DNA of 64,000 bases from Ignavibacteria bacterium (GTDB lineage: Bacteria; Bacteroidota; Ignavibacteria; UBA10030; SZUA-254), in the NCBI GenBank assembly GCA_016178595.1, contig JACOSY010000023.1, forward strand, positions 62,001 through 126,000, read 5' to 3'. Under the pieces are notes generated by a model. That model searched no databases and was not told the DNA's origin. It saw nothing but the letters and a program-made list of their open reading frames with translations. The translations under genes and the position numbers were made by a program. Shown here in pieces: positions 9,868-20,103 of the stretch (the first letter of the stretch is position 1; every line of letters starts with the position of its first letter).

Positions 9868-10848
9868 GTGAAAAATATCCTCGTCACCGGCGCAACCGGC
9901 TGCGTCGGCTCGAATCTTATCGCAGCATTGCTTGAACGCGGCTACACCGTTCGTGCCTTCCACCGCGAACATTCCAATCTTCTCGCTCTTCAGGGACTCG
10001 ACGTCGAACATCGAACCGGCGACGTGCGCGATAAAGATTCTCTTCGCCGGGCGATGGAAGGATGTGATACCGTCTTTCATGCTGCTGCACTTGTATCCTT
10101 CTGGAAGAAAAAATATCAGGAGCAATATGACGTCAATGTTATTGGAACAAGGAATATTATCAATGTCTCTTTGAAAGTAGGAATTGAAAAGCTTATTCAT
10201 ACAAGCTCCGTCGCTGCGCTTGGATACCGGTTGGATGGAAAACTTATCGACGAGATGACACCCTACAATTGGGGACCGAATATCGGCTACCGCTATACAA
10301 AACACCTTGCCGAGCTTGAAGTGCTGAATGGAGTTTCCAAAGGACTCCATGCCGTTATTCTTAATCCTTCCGTCATTATTGGTCCGAGGGATGTGTATGT
10401 ACACGGCGGACAAATCGTTCGAGACATCAAGCGCGGTCGGATTCCGATCTATGTTCGTGGCGGAATGAATATCGTGAGCGTGCACGATGTCGTTACCGGG
10501 CATCTTGCTGCTGTGGAACATGGTCGATCGGGCGAGCGCTACATTCTTGCCGGGATGAACTTCACCCACAAAGAAGTGTTCGATGTAGCCGCGAAGGTCG
10601 TAGGCGGGCGGGCACCGAGAATTCGCATTCCGGTCCGGTCGGCACAATTCGCTGCGCGGATGTTTGATTTCATCGGGGAGGTAACGAACAAACAGCCGTG
10701 GGTAACGTCCGATCTCATCTCAGGCGCCGGCAAGTGCAACTGGTATACGGCGGAGAAAGCGGAGCGCGAATTGGGTTATCATCCATCCTCGGTCGAAGAC
10801 GCAATGAGAGAAACATACGAATGGTACGTGGAGAAGAAAATGATATGA
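9868..10848 (+). CDS. NAD(P)-dependent epimerase/dehydratase, extended SDR (DFR/HpnA-like)
   Basis: The protein has 326 residues. Its N-terminal Rossmann motif is ILVTGATGCVGSNL (residues 4-17), a TGDVRD acidic loop is near 45, and the catalytic pair is in YRYTK (YxxxK) near residue 143. It resembles the dihydroflavonol reductase / HpnA-like extended SDRs that act on sugars, hopanoid precursors or sterol-like substrates; the substrate is not evident. The start is taken as GTG 9868, which places the Rossmann strand at the usual distance; upstream in-frame starts would lie deep in hemB. It sits between hemB and hemL and is probably co-transcribed with hemB. A direct role in heme synthesis is not implied by the family. 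Confidence 0.85.
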   Translation: MKNILVTGATGCVGSNLIAALLERGYTVRAFHREHSNLLALQGLDVEHRTGDVRDKDSLRRAMEGCDTVFHAAALVSFWKKKYQEQYDVNVIGTRNIINVSLKVGIEKLIHTSSVAALGYRLDGKLIDEMTPYNWGPNIGYRYTKHLAELEVLNGVSKGLHAVILNPSVIIGPRDVYVHGGQIVRDIKRGRIPIYVRGGMNIVSVHDVVTGHLAAVEHGRSGERYILAGMNFTHKEVFDVAAKVVGGRAPRIRIPVRSAQFAARMFDFIGEVTNKQPWVTSDLISGAGKCNWYTAEKAERELGYHPSSVEDAMRETYEWYVEKKMI

Positions 10849-10905
10849 GATTTGTGATGTGGGATGTGCGATGTGGAATTCGAGATGCAGGATGCGAGAA
10901 ATGAA
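10844..10905. repeat. Degenerate GATGTGGGATGTG-type purine-rich repeat
   Basis: Just after the SDR stop there is an imperfect run of units of the type GATTTGTGATGTGGGATGTG and GATGCAGGATGCGAG, about 60 bp long. It is non-coding and tandem-like. The rest of the gap to hemL (10906-10982) shows no gene and presumably holds the hemL promoter. Confidence 0.5.
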
Positions 10906-10982
10906 CTTTTTTGAATTGGAAAGGATGAGTTGTATATTGCGACGTTTCTTCTCTCCATAACCTCACCACAAGAGTAGTCATC

Positions 10983-12275
10983 ATGAAAACCAAAAAGTCT
11001 GATAAATTATTTGCGCGAGCAAAGAACGTTATTCCTGGCGGAGTCAATTCGCCCGTTCGTGCGTTCAAGTCCGTGGGTTTATCGCCACGCTTCATCGAGA
11101 AAGCGAAGGGCGCGTACTTGTGGGATGTCGATGGCAACAAGTACGTCGACTACATCGGCTCGTGGGGACCGATGATCCTCGGTCAGGCGCATCCTCAAAT
11201 CGTGAACGCCGTGAAGGAAGCAACGAAACATGGTATGAGCTTCGGTGCACCGACGCAACTTGAAGTGAACATGGCAGAATTGATCACGACGATCATGCCG
11301 TCGGTCGAGATGGTTCGCATGGTCAACTCCGGCACGGAGGCGACGATGAGTGCAGTTCGTCTCGCTCGCGCGTATACCAAACGGGAAAAAGTCATCAAGT
11401 TCGAAGGATGCTATCACGGACACAGTGACTCGTTCCTGATCAAAGCCGGCTCCGGTGCATTGACATTCGGTGTTCCCGATAGTCCCGGCGTCACGAAGGG
11501 AACTGCGGCAGATACGTTAAATGCCCGCTACAACGACAGTGAATCCGTTCACGAATTGATCAATCAATATCCTTCAGAGATCGCAGCAATTATTATCGAA
11601 CCGATCGTGGGAAACATGGGTTGTGTTCCGCCAAAGCCGGGATTTCTCCAGGAGCTGCGTGATCTCTGTACGAAGGAGGGAATCGTCTTCATCATGGATG
11701 AAGTCATGACCGGTTTCCGTGTTGCACTCGGCGGAGCGCAGAAACTCTACAACATCACACCCGATCTCACAACACTTGGAAAAATTATCGGCGGCGGGCT
11801 GCCTGTCGGCGCGTACGGCGGGAAGAAAGAGATCATGGAAATGGTAGCGCCGAATGGTCCGATGTATCAGGCAGGAACACTCTCGGGCAATCCCCTTGCC
11901 ATGGCGGCAGGGTACGAGATGCTCTCGATTCTCTCGAAGCGGAAATCGATCTACAAGTCATTGGAGAAGCGTTCGAAACAATTAGAAGAGGGAATGCAGG
12001 ATAAAATGAAACGACTCGGCGTAAACTACCAGCTCAACCGAGTCGGATCGATGTTTACTCTTTTTTTTACGGAACAAGCGGTCGTCGATTACGATACCGC
12101 GAAGACCTCAGATACGAACCGCTTCGCCATCTACTTCAGGGAGATGCTCGAACGAGGAATCTTCTTTCCACCCTCGCAATTCGAAGCGGCCTTCGTATCG
12201 GAGGCGCACTCAAGTGATGATATTACAAGAACACTGAAAGCTCATAATATCGCGCTTGAGCGCGCCATCCAATAA
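10983..12275 (+). CDS. hemL: Glutamate-1-semialdehyde 2,1-aminomutase
   Basis: This PLP enzyme of 430 residues converts glutamate-1-semialdehyde to 5-aminolevulinate, the last step of the C5 route, feeding HemB. Family signatures are [15 protein letters not shown] at the N-terminus, [15 protein letters not shown] around residue 106-120, the PLP-binding acidic strand [11 protein letters not shown] near 238, and the Schiff-base lysine in [16 protein letters not shown] near 265. Length is normal. ATG 10983 is the only sensible start; the ribosome-binding site is weak, as for many genes here. It is convergent with the giant Ig-repeat gene, with 12 bp between stops. Confidence 0.97.
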   Translation: MKTKKSDKLFARAKNVIPGGVNSPVRAFKSVGLSPRFIEKAKGAYLWDVDGNKYVDYIGSWGPMILGQAHPQIVNAVKEATKHGMSFGAPTQLEVNMAELITTIMPSVEMVRMVNSGTEATMSAVRLARAYTKREKVIKFEGCYHGHSDSFLIKAGSGALTFGVPDSPGVTKGTAADTLNARYNDSESVHELINQYPSEIAAIIIEPIVGNMGCVPPKPGFLQELRDLCTKEGIVFIMDEVMTGFRVALGGAQKLYNITPDLTTLGKIIGGGLPVGAYGGKKEIMEMVAPNGPMYQAGTLSGNPLAMAAGYEMLSILSKRKSIYKSLEKRSKQLEEGMQDKMKRLGVNYQLNRVGSMFTLFFTEQAVVDYDTAKTSDTNRFAIYFREMLERGIFFPPSQFEAAFVSEAHSSDDITRTLKAHNIALERAIQ

Positions 12276-12287
12276 GTTCAATGCATC

Positions 12288-15200
12288 CTACCTCGACGTC
12301 CCAGTGAACTGTTGATTTGCAGTTCCGTTCGGACCCGTTACTGAGATAGTGGCTGTAAAATTACCCGTCACAAACGGGATCGCCGCAAGGTCTTCAGAGA
12401 GCGTCGCGGTGAACTCGGTGTAGTAGGGCGACTGCGTATCAGGCAGTGTTGCTGCCGGCTGTACCGGAGAAGCCACAACGGAGGCACCCTGTACCGTGAT
12501 GACGATGTTCGTGCCCGCGGCCAGCGGGTTATGGTTCACGTCGTAGACCCGGAATCGCACTGTGACGACCGTCGAATCCGTCAAGTCTCCGCTAGGAGGT
12601 GTGACGGTAACGCTGTCGATGAGTGGACGGCCCGAGAATAATATTTTCACGCTGTCCGTCACGGGAGTTCCATTGACACCGACCGTCTTGGCGACGACAT
12701 ACCCGAATCCATCAGCCGTGCGGGGATTCCCCGAAATCAACTTAACGGAAGCCCGACCATCGATATCGGTGAAGCCGGTGTTGGTCGTAACCACGCCCAT
12801 TCTCGTCGTGAAATATACGGCAGTGTTTTGGGCAACCGGGTTTCCATACACATCGCCAACGACGACGTTAATCGGATCTTCCAGCCCATCGACTACAAAA
12901 GCCGGACCGACATTCAGGACACTGGGGAAGATGGTAAAGTGTGCCTGGTCAGGCAATCCAGCGTGTATAAGAATACGCACTGGCGTCGAAACTATGTTGC
13001 CGCTCGGTCCAACAACCGTTGCCACAATCTGGAGGACGCCAGAGATACTACCCGAATGCACCACTGAACTAATACGGCCAGTCTGAGCATCATTGAATCC
13101 GGAGTCAGGCGAGATAAATGCACCGCCGCCCGGCGTGCTGCTAAACGAGAATCGGACTTTGTACGACGAATCAACCGGTACACCGAGCGAATCGCGAATT
13201 TCCCAGATGATCGTTGCAGTCTCGGTTCCACCTGTACCGATTACCTGGATGTCATTCGTACTATTCGAGATCAAGGCAATTGATCCTGGGAATCTCGTTC
13301 GACCGCCGCTACCAGTCGTCAATACTGTGCCATCAGCACTGTTACTGGCAGACCCATTTGGACCATCGACAGCAATCGTTAATCGGACGTCACGGTTCGT
13401 GGAAGAGAACGTACTTGTGTCCTGGACTGTTACGCTAAAGTACGTCTTATCCGTATCACGGGTATCGGGGGAAGTCACGTTGAAATCACCAGAAAGAACA
13501 AGCGCTGACGCACCAACTCCACTTGCTGTCACCGTAATCGTCGAACCGGCTGATATCGGGTTTCGATTTGCATCGTAGATTCTATAATTGTAAGTCACAA
13601 CGCCACCGCCCGGAATTGTGAAGTTCGCCGGAGGTCCACCAGTAATAATCGCTTGGCCGGTGTAGAGGACCTGCGCGCTGGTTGTCACAGTCGTGCCGTT
13701 AACACCCAGCGTTGTTGCCTGAATTGTTGCTACTCCACCCGTTGGTAATGGGTTCCCACCAAACCAACTCACTTGACCGAATCCATTTCCATCCGTAAAG
13801 GCCTTACCCTGAATAACACCGGCATTTGATGTGAAGTATACCGGCGTGCCAGCAGGACATGGATTCCCGTAGCGGTCGCCTGCAATGACGTGCGCTTCGC
13901 CTATCTGTTGAACAATTGGCATCGCACCTGGATAGTTAACGCGCTGTGTCGTAGAGTTTGGCGCGCTAACAACCAACGTGAAGTGTGCTTGGTCAGGCTT
14001 TCCGCCAACGATCGAGAGTTTCACGTACGCGGACTGAATGTTCAGACTCACTGCGCGTGCGAAGACTTGCACAACACCTGCCACGGTATCGCTGTGGAAG
14101 GTCGTTTGCACTTGACCGTTCCCATCTGTCAGAGTAGTTTCGGGCGTGAACGAGCCCGGGACTCCATTCTTCGCAAACACAATCGTCACTCCAGATCGTC
14201 GTACGGGATTGCCGACCTCATCGAGTAACTCATACGTCAACACACTCGTCTCGACTCCATTGGAGTTCTTTACCACCAGCTGGAATGCCGAAACGCTCAC
14301 AAGATTGACCGTGCTCACCGTGGGTGGTGGCGATCCTTGTAACGTATCTGCCGCCGCTTGCGTTGCGGTACCATTTGGTCCGGCCACTTGAATGGTGACA
14401 AGGAGATCTCGATTTCCACTGATTACGGTATTCGTATCTCGTAGCCGGAAGCTGAAGAATGTTGCATTTGTGTCGCTTGTATCCGGCATCGTCACGTTGA
14501 CATTGCCCGAAAGCACCACGGATCCGGCGGCAGCACCAGAAGCGGTCACTTGAATCGTGGCACCTTGCGCAAGGGGATGACCATTCGCGTCGCTCACTCT
14601 GTAAGACACGACGGTATCAATTCCTTGATGAAATACAAGGCCGGATGCCAATCCACCGGTAATAATCGCTTGACCTGAGTAAAGCACATCGGCACTATCG
14701 GAAACAACCAGAGCGGCCTCGCCCAATGTTGATGCAACGATGTGCGCTGAGCCGCCAGCAGGTATCGGTGTACCGCCGAACCAGTCAGCCTGCACAAGGC
14801 CGTTGTTGTCCGTGTATGCAGTTGTTTGCAATGAACCGGCGGTTGAAGTAAAATTGACAAGCGTTCGCGGTTTCGCCGGATTGCCGTATCGGTCTTTTGC
14901 AACAACCTGCGCCGTACCGATCTGCTGCCGCAGTGTTGCGAAGGCACCGGGGAAATTTACTTTTGCTTGTGTGTCACCGGGCCGCAGCATCTTGAGACTG
15001 AAGTAGATTTGCGATGGGGGACCACCTTCGATGGTAATATTCTGTCCTTGCGATTGAATTCCGCTGGATTGCGCCTTCACCGTCGACGTTCCCGAAAACG
15101 TCCCTGAGTGGAAGGTGGTGGAGACACGTCCATCGGCATCGGTCAGGCCGGTCTGTGGATTAAAGTTACCATCAACTCCGGAAGCAACAAAGAACAGAAC

Positions 15201-17807
15201 CGGCACGCCGGACTTCCGGATCTGGTGACCAGCACTGTCCTGGAGGACGTACGTCAACCGCGACGAGTCGGAGGCACCAACACCTGTTACTGAGAGTGTG
15301 GTTGCGCTGATGCTTTCCAAAACGATCACTTTGAACGGTGGCGGTATGGCGCCAAGTAACGTACCCGAAACCGTAAAGCGTTGCGTGCCATTCGGTCCGG
15401 TCGCCTGCACGGTAAGGCTTACGATACGATTAACTATGACGACAGTATTCGTATCACGCAATCTAACAGTAAATCGAGTAAGATTCTGATCACGGGTATC
15501 TTGCATTGTTACATTTATGTCGCCCGTAAGCAGTACTGAATTTGCGCCCGACGATGTAACTTGAATGTTCTCCCCTTGCGCAAGCGGGTTGGCATTTGCA
15601 CCGTCGTTCACTGTAAACACGATCGATGTATCGACGCCGCTGGGCAGAACAAAATTCGGCGGCAAGGTTGTTGAGATCGCTGGATCACCGGAATAGGTCA
15701 CGGTAATTGACTTCGAAATAGGCGCACCGTTTTCGCCTGTCGTCGATGCCGTGATCGTCGCACTTCCGCTCGGCGGGAAGGGAAGTCCGCCATACCAATC
15801 CACCTTAGCAATACCGCCAAGGCTCGTGTATGCCGAGCTATTGGGGAACGTACCGGCATTCGTCGCGAAAGAAAGTATTCGACTGCCGGGTGCAATCGGA
15901 TTACCATAGCGGTCCTTCACCTCTACCCTGACGTCGCCCAACTGTACGCCGTTATTCCCCGACGCCGCACCCGGGAAATTCACTCTGACCGAGTCTGATC
16001 TATTCGCCGTCAACTTCAGCAAGAATGGCGGACCCGGGAGAATCGTGATCGCAACTGGTCGCGAGGTCACTTCTCCAACCTGGGCAGTAATATTCACTGT
16101 ACCGGTATCGGACCCACTATGAAATGTTGTCCGCACATGCCCGGTTGCATCAGTTAACCCACGCGGTGGCGTGAAACTGCCTGTCGCACCTGAAAACAAG
16201 AAATCGACCGGTACATTTGGAACAGGAATAACGCGATCCTGATCATCTTTCAATACGAACACTAGCGTTGTCGTGTCGATTTCACCAGTGTTCCGAACCG
16301 TAATACGTCGATTGGTTACGCTCTCAAGCAACACAACTCGAACAGGCGGATTCAAGCTGGGGAGTAATTGCCCCGGAACAGTATGCTTAACGGACCTGTT
16401 GGGTCCATCCACTTGAATAACAACCGTGAACGATCCTTGCGTAAGATTCAGCGGGTTCTTATCCCGAACGGTGACGGCAAATGATGTACCGCCTGCAAGC
16501 CCATCAAGCATCGTTATATTCACATCACCGCTGAGCTCAAGTTCGTTGAGGACAGTGGTACCACCCTCGAGTGAAACCTTGTACGTTTGACCTGCTGACA
16601 TCGCGTTACCATTCAAATCCTGTACAGTGTAGTTCAGTGTCGTCGCCGAACCATCGTTCACGACGAGAGGATCCGGATTAGCAGAGACGATCGGGGATCC
16701 GGAAAAAACAACGTGGGCCGTCCCCCGAATATCGTCTCCGGATTCGTCGACCGTGGAGGCGGTTATTGCTGCAAGTCCTCCGGGTGGAATTGGCTCACCC
16801 GAGAAGAGTGTAACCGAGGAAATACCATCTGCATTCGTAAAAGCCGACGATTGTATAATTCCTCCATTCGTCGTGAAATAGACAGCGGTGTGTTCTGGTA
16901 CTGGATTGCCGTAACGGTCACCCACGAATACAGTTATGACATCGGTGAGTCCGAAGGTGACAATACCCGGGATGTTAAACTTCTGAACGGCAATTCCAAA
17001 GTGTGAAGAATCCGGGAGCCCGCCTGAGATGGTGATTGGGATCGGCGTTGACTTCAAGCTAAACCCTGGTGCAGTATCGGTTATCGCAACCACCTGAACT
17101 ACACCGGCGATGGTTCCGCTCGTCACCGTCGTTCTTACTCGACCACGGGTGTCTGTGAGTGCGGCATTCGGCTGGAGTGTCGCACTGTTCGACACACCCG
17201 TAAGTGAAAAGCGTACAAGAGCAGAATCTTTCTGCAGAGGATTACCACTCCGGTCTTTTACGACAAATGTAACTGTTGCGGTGACATTCGCTCCAGTTCC
17301 TTGAACAGATATCTTATTAGTCGTGAGGCTATCGAGCACGATACTACCGGCCTTTCCGGTGCCAGTAACGATGATAACGGTTGACGTATCAATGGCAATG
17401 AGCGTGTACGAGTTACCCTTGATCGATGAACCGCGCTGGATGTTGAATGTATCCGCTTTTGATATGAAGTCCGATTTCCTTACAGTGAGAAATACTTGAT
17501 CGGTCTGCGGTGCATCGCTCGGGAAGACGATATCAAGATGGAAGAATCCCTGCCCATCCGTCAGCGTATCAAGAGCGAAGAATGAACCCAGAAGGCTCAC
17601 CCGCGCTCCCGGTAACGGTTGTGCTGCCTGGGTACCGATCTTTCCGTAGATTACACCCTCAATAACAGCAGACTGCTGCTGCGTCCCCCCCGTTCCTCCG
17701 GTCGGTCCTTCGATGTCCTTGCACGACTGTACACTCACCAGCAGCAATGCGCCGAGCGCTATCGACAGGCTGGCTGCCAGCCATTGTACTAAGCGATTAT
17801 GCTTCAT
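12288..17807 (-). CDS. Giant Ig-like repeat lipoprotein (invasin/Big_1-like modules)
   Basis: The protein has 1,839 residues. A signal sequence ends at Cys29 (LLLVSVQSC), suggesting lipidation, although Gln at -2 is unusual. A Gly/Gln linker follows, then a carboxypeptidase-regulatory-like domain (about 40-120). The remainder is five successive copies of a three-domain module of about 340 residues. Domain A carries GLTDA-GRVRTTFHSGT, domain B carries VGDRYGNPV and FTTNAG with a closing YSGQAIITGG, and domain C carries DANGNPLAQG and SGDVNVTMPDT. This resembles bacterial Ig-like (Big_1) adhesin stalks. No T9SS sorting domain is present. Start ATG 17807 has GGAGA eight bases upstream. It lies 88 bp after the pil secretin gene on the same strand, so it may be co-expressed and act as a surface or pilus-associated stalk; that link is inferred. 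Confidence 0.88.
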   Translation of the reverse strand: MKHNRLVQWLAASLSIALGALLLVSVQSCKDIEGPTGGTGGTQQQSAVIEGVIYGKIGTQAAQPLPGARVSLLGSFFALDTLTDGQGFFHLDIVFPSDAPQTDQVFLTVRKSDFISKADTFNIQRGSSIKGNSYTLIAIDTSTVIIVTGTGKAGSIVLDSLTTNKISVQGTGANVTATVTFVVKDRSGNPLQKDSALVRFSLTGVSNSATLQPNAALTDTRGRVRTTVTSGTIAGVVQVVAITDTAPGFSLKSTPIPITISGGLPDSSHFGIAVQKFNIPGIVTFGLTDVITVFVGDRYGNPVPEHTAVYFTTNGGIIQSSAFTNADGISSVTLFSGEPIPPGGLAAITASTVDESGDDIRGTAHVVFSGSPIVSANPDPLVVNDGSATTLNYTVQDLNGNAMSAGQTYKVSLEGGTTVLNELELSGDVNITMLDGLAGGTSFAVTVRDKNPLNLTQGSFTVVIQVDGPNRSVKHTVPGQLLPSLNPPVRVVLLESVTNRRITVRNTGEIDTTTLVFVLKDDQDRVIPVPNVPVDFLFSGATGSFTPPRGLTDATGHVRTTFHSGSDTGTVNITAQVGEVTSRPVAITILPGPPFLLKLTANRSDSVRVNFPGAASGNNGVQLGDVRVEVKDRYGNPIAPGSRILSFATNAGTFPNSSAYTSLGGIAKVDWYGGLPFPPSGSATITASTTGENGAPISKSITVTYSGDPAISTTLPPNFVLPSGVDTSIVFTVNDGANANPLAQGENIQVTSSGANSVLLTGDINVTMQDTRDQNLTRFTVRLRDTNTVVIVNRIVSLTVQATGPNGTQRFTVSGTLLGAIPPPFKVIVLESISATTLSVTGVGASDSSRLTYVLQDSAGHQIRKSGVPVLFFVASGVDGNFNPQTGLTDADGRVSTTFHSGTFSGTSTVKAQSSGIQSQGQNITIEGGPPSQIYFSLKMLRPGDTQAKVNFPGAFATLRQQIGTAQVVAKDRYGNPAKPRTLVNFTSTAGSLQTTAYTDNNGLVQADWFGGTPIPAGGSAHIVASTLGEAALVVSDSADVLYSGQAIITGGLASGLVFHQGIDTVVSYRVSDANGHPLAQGATIQVTASGAAAGSVVLSGNVNVTMPDTSDTNATFFSFRLRDTNTVISGNRDLLVTIQVAGPNGTATQAAADTLQGSPPPTVSTVNLVSVSAFQLVVKNSNGVETSVLTYELLDEVGNPVRRSGVTIVFAKNGVPGSFTPETTLTDGNGQVQTTFHSDTVAGVVQVFARAVSLNIQSAYVKLSIVGGKPDQAHFTLVVSAPNSTTQRVNYPGAMPIVQQIGEAHVIAGDRYGNPCPAGTPVYFTSNAGVIQGKAFTDGNGFGQVSWFGGNPLPTGGVATIQATTLGVNGTTVTTSAQVLYTGQAIITGGPPANFTIPGGGVVTYNYRIYDANRNPISAGSTITVTASGVGASALVLSGDFNVTSPDTRDTDKTYFSVTVQDTSTFSSTNRDVRLTIAVDGPNGSASNSADGTVLTTGSGGRTRFPGSIALISNSTNDIQVIGTGGTETATIIWEIRDSLGVPVDSSYKVRFSFSSTPGGGAFISPDSGFNDAQTGRISSVVHSGSISGVLQIVATVVGPSGNIVSTPVRILIHAGLPDQAHFTIFPSVLNVGPAFVVDGLEDPINVVVGDVYGNPVAQNTAVYFTTRMGVVTTNTGFTDIDGRASVKLISGNPRTADGFGYVVAKTVGVNGTPVTDSVKILFSGRPLIDSVTVTPPSGDLTDSTVVTVRFRVYDVNHNPLAAGTNIVITVQGASVVASPVQPAATLPDTQSPYYTEFTATLSEDLAAIPFVTGNFTATISVTGPNGTANQQFTGTSR

Positions 17808-17895
17808 ATTGAATTTCTCCATGAAAATCGGTTCGTATAAAAGTATGCCATGCAATCGCAGGCGATAGTATCAAGACGAATCATTACTCCGCTCG

Positions 17896-19161
17896 TTATT
17901 CTTTCTTCTCGTATTCTCGTTGATTCTGCTGCCGCTTTTCCTCCATCAGGTTCCGGGGATTAGCTTTTAGCGAGATGCGGTCACGAATTGATCGCACCAT
18001 CTCAGCCTTGAGTAAAACGATAAGCTCATTCTTAGTCTTCACTTTTGATTCCGATCCGAAGACGTACCGCAATCCAAGAAACCACCACGGAAGATCTTTC
18101 AGGAACGGAATTCCCTCTCTCGACTGCGACTCCAGTGTTGTGTATAGACCGCCAATGACGGTTTCTTCGCCGTCGTAGAGCAAGGCATGAGTCTTGACAG
18201 ACGTGCGATTGATCGTCGGGCCAGGTTCGACGTCGCTCTGTTCAATGGTCAGGTTGAGGTATATGAAGTCGGTATCGTGTTCTGTATAGATTGCTGGAAG
18301 AACATCAATGATAGTTCCGGTTGATATCTGTTGATTGATCGTGTTCCCTGCAATATCACGAGTTGTGATAAAAATATCTTTTCCAACTTGAATTCTCCCT
18401 TGTTTGCCGTCGCGTACAATGACTTCCGGACTGGTGACCACATCGCCAAAATTGTTCGAACCAAAGAATTTGACCAATGCATCGATGTTCGCGAAGGTAA
18501 ACGAAGGGGGCGACTGTATGACACCAACGAACTTATCGAGTGATGGACCACTCGCGGCGCCGCCACCTGTCGTGGCGGGCCTGGGCGGCACTGCAGATGT
18601 GGTATCGCCACGGCCGATGCCGGCGCTCAAATAGCCGGTGAGAGTAGGTTCCTTCGTCTTTGACCGGAAGAAATTCCAACTGATACCATAATCTTGAAGT
18701 TTCGATAAATTCGTATTGAAGAAGACAGCCGAAATCTTGATGTCCCGGCTTTCCAGTGTTGGAATTGGCTCCATTGGTGTGTTCAATCCCGGGCGTCCTT
18801 CTACAGCCGTAGCGACGGCACTCATGGATGTAATTCTGATGTAGTCAGGCTCTTCAGTATAGGTGAGACCATTCCGGCTCAGAATCATCTCGAGAGCATC
18901 ACGCCAATGCTGGTTGACGATATAAACGCCAATTGGGTTACGGTGTTTTTCGACATCAATGATAACTTTACCGGCGAATTGCTTGCTCAATTCGTTTAGG
19001 ACAACGAGCGCTTGATCCATGCGCATTGTCGAATCGAGCGAGACGATCTCCTGGGGATTGACGTATCCCTTGGTTCTCATCCGGACGTCGCGCGCCTGAC
19101 CTGCCGCAGCGGCCGAACAGAGAATAGTAATCACACACAACAGTAAAAAGTGCTTTTTCAT
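17896..19161 (-). CDS. Secretin of the type IV pilus / type II secretion family (PilQ/GspD-like)
   Basis: The protein has 421 residues and a signal peptide (MKKHFLLLCVITILCSAAAA). An N-terminal STN/N1-like region (about 45-120) is followed by a C-terminal secretin domain (about 150-400) with VTSPEVIVRDGKQGRIQVG, the GTIIDVLPAIY strand, and the terminal VIGGLYTT and GIPFLKDLPW motifs. It is shorter than typical PilQ (600-800 residues), lacking AMIN and extra N domains. Secretins form the outer-membrane ring through which the pilus passes. ATG 19161 with GGAGCG upstream begins the signal peptide; a longer in-frame start at 19233 would overlap the previous gene. It is 19 bp downstream of the PilO-like gene. 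The tail is charged and rich in Gln, Glu and Lys. Confidence 0.9.
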   Translation of the reverse strand: MKKHFLLLCVITILCSAAAAGQARDVRMRTKGYVNPQEIVSLDSTMRMDQALVVLNELSKQFAGKVIIDVEKHRNPIGVYIVNQHWRDALEMILSRNGLTYTEEPDYIRITSMSAVATAVEGRPGLNTPMEPIPTLESRDIKISAVFFNTNLSKLQDYGISWNFFRSKTKEPTLTGYLSAGIGRGDTTSAVPPRPATTGGGAASGPSLDKFVGVIQSPPSFTFANIDALVKFFGSNNFGDVVTSPEVIVRDGKQGRIQVGKDIFITTRDIAGNTINQQISTGTIIDVLPAIYTEHDTDFIYLNLTIEQSDVEPGPTINRTSVKTHALLYDGEETVIGGLYTTLESQSREGIPFLKDLPWWFLGLRYVFGSESKVKTKNELIVLLKAEMVRSIRDRISLKANPRNLMEEKRQQNQREYEKKE

Positions 19162-19180
19162 GGACGCTCCATTGTTCGTG

Positions 19181-20065
19181 TTATTTAATCGGTTGACCTG
19201 CGCGCATCCTGAGCTCGTACCGCTCGGAAACACCGCCTCGGTTCAGGAGACACTCGATCTTTCCTTCCTCAGGATAGATCTTTGTGACGTAGCCGAGGTA
19301 GACTTTATCGCCTTCCTCGAGGGTTCGAGACTTCTGATTTTGATCCGTGATGAACGCTTTGCCTGGAATGACCGCTTTAAGGTCTGATCGTTCAATTTCA
19401 ATTTCGTTGGCTTGTGGCCCGGGAATTTCGTGGAGAATCAACGGATAGAATGGATTTGATGTCAAGCTCACCGGTACCACCGATCGCTCCATCGGGGCGG
19501 TATTTAACTCCGGAATCGATGAAAAGTATGACTGGAGTTCCATATCAAACAACACGAGAATGCGCATCTCCTTCGTATCCTTATCTCTTGCCTCGTAGCC
19601 ACGCAGGCTGAGATTCGAGATTTTGATGAGACGACGCCCGTTCTCCGCAAGCCAAATGAATTTGAAGAGATTGCCAAATGGCGCTTCGCCCTTGATGGTA
19701 TAGACGTTATAGCCGTACTGTCCGAAATCCTTCGGGCCAACGTACGTCATATCCATCTTGATTTCGCCGCTAACATCGATCGTACGGTTAAGGTAGCCAT
19801 ACGTCTCACCGGTGATATCCTTTGGCGGTACGTCTTTGTTTCGTGTCTCCCATCGCCTTTTCATGTCCTCAAGTTGTGCGGTGGTCTGATTGTATTGATT
19901 TGCGAGATCGGGCGTATTCTGGAGGTCGACTTCAATGCGCTTGATCTCCGCATCAATTTTCTTGAGTTGCTTGGGGAGGGAGTACATCGTTGCGTACCAG
20001 CCGAAGCCGAGGATGACGATCAACACCGCCCCCAGCACGATGGTATTTCGAATTATATATGTCAC
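19181..20065 (-). CDS. PilO-like pilus assembly protein with PilP-like tail
   Basis: The protein has 294 residues. One N-terminal membrane helix (about 7-28) is followed by a coiled-coil stretch (about 33-75, LKKIDAEIKRIEVDL) and a ferredoxin-like PilO/GspM-type domain (about 100-200). The C-terminal 65 residues (DKVYLGYVTKIYPEEGKIEC) look like the beta-domain of PilP, which normally contacts the secretin. A PilO-PilP fusion would fit the absence of a separate pilP in the locus. It should sit in the inner membrane, pairing with PilN. It lies 38 bp downstream of the PilM-PilN fusion and just ahead of the secretin. Confidence 0.8.
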   Translation of the reverse strand: MTYIIRNTIVLGAVLIVILGFGWYATMYSLPKQLKKIDAEIKRIEVDLQNTPDLANQYNQTTAQLEDMKRRWETRNKDVPPKDITGETYGYLNRTIDVSGEIKMDMTYVGPKDFGQYGYNVYTIKGEAPFGNLFKFIWLAENGRRLIKISNLSLRGYEARDKDTKEMRILVLFDMELQSYFSSIPELNTAPMERSVVPVSLTSNPFYPLILHEIPGPQANEIEIERSDLKAVIPGKAFITDQNQKSRTLEEGDKVYLGYVTKIYPEEGKIECLLNRGGVSERYELRMRAGQPIK

Positions 20066-20103
20066 GAGCTACTCTCCATTGTTGTTGATTCTTTCCATTA
20101 TCC

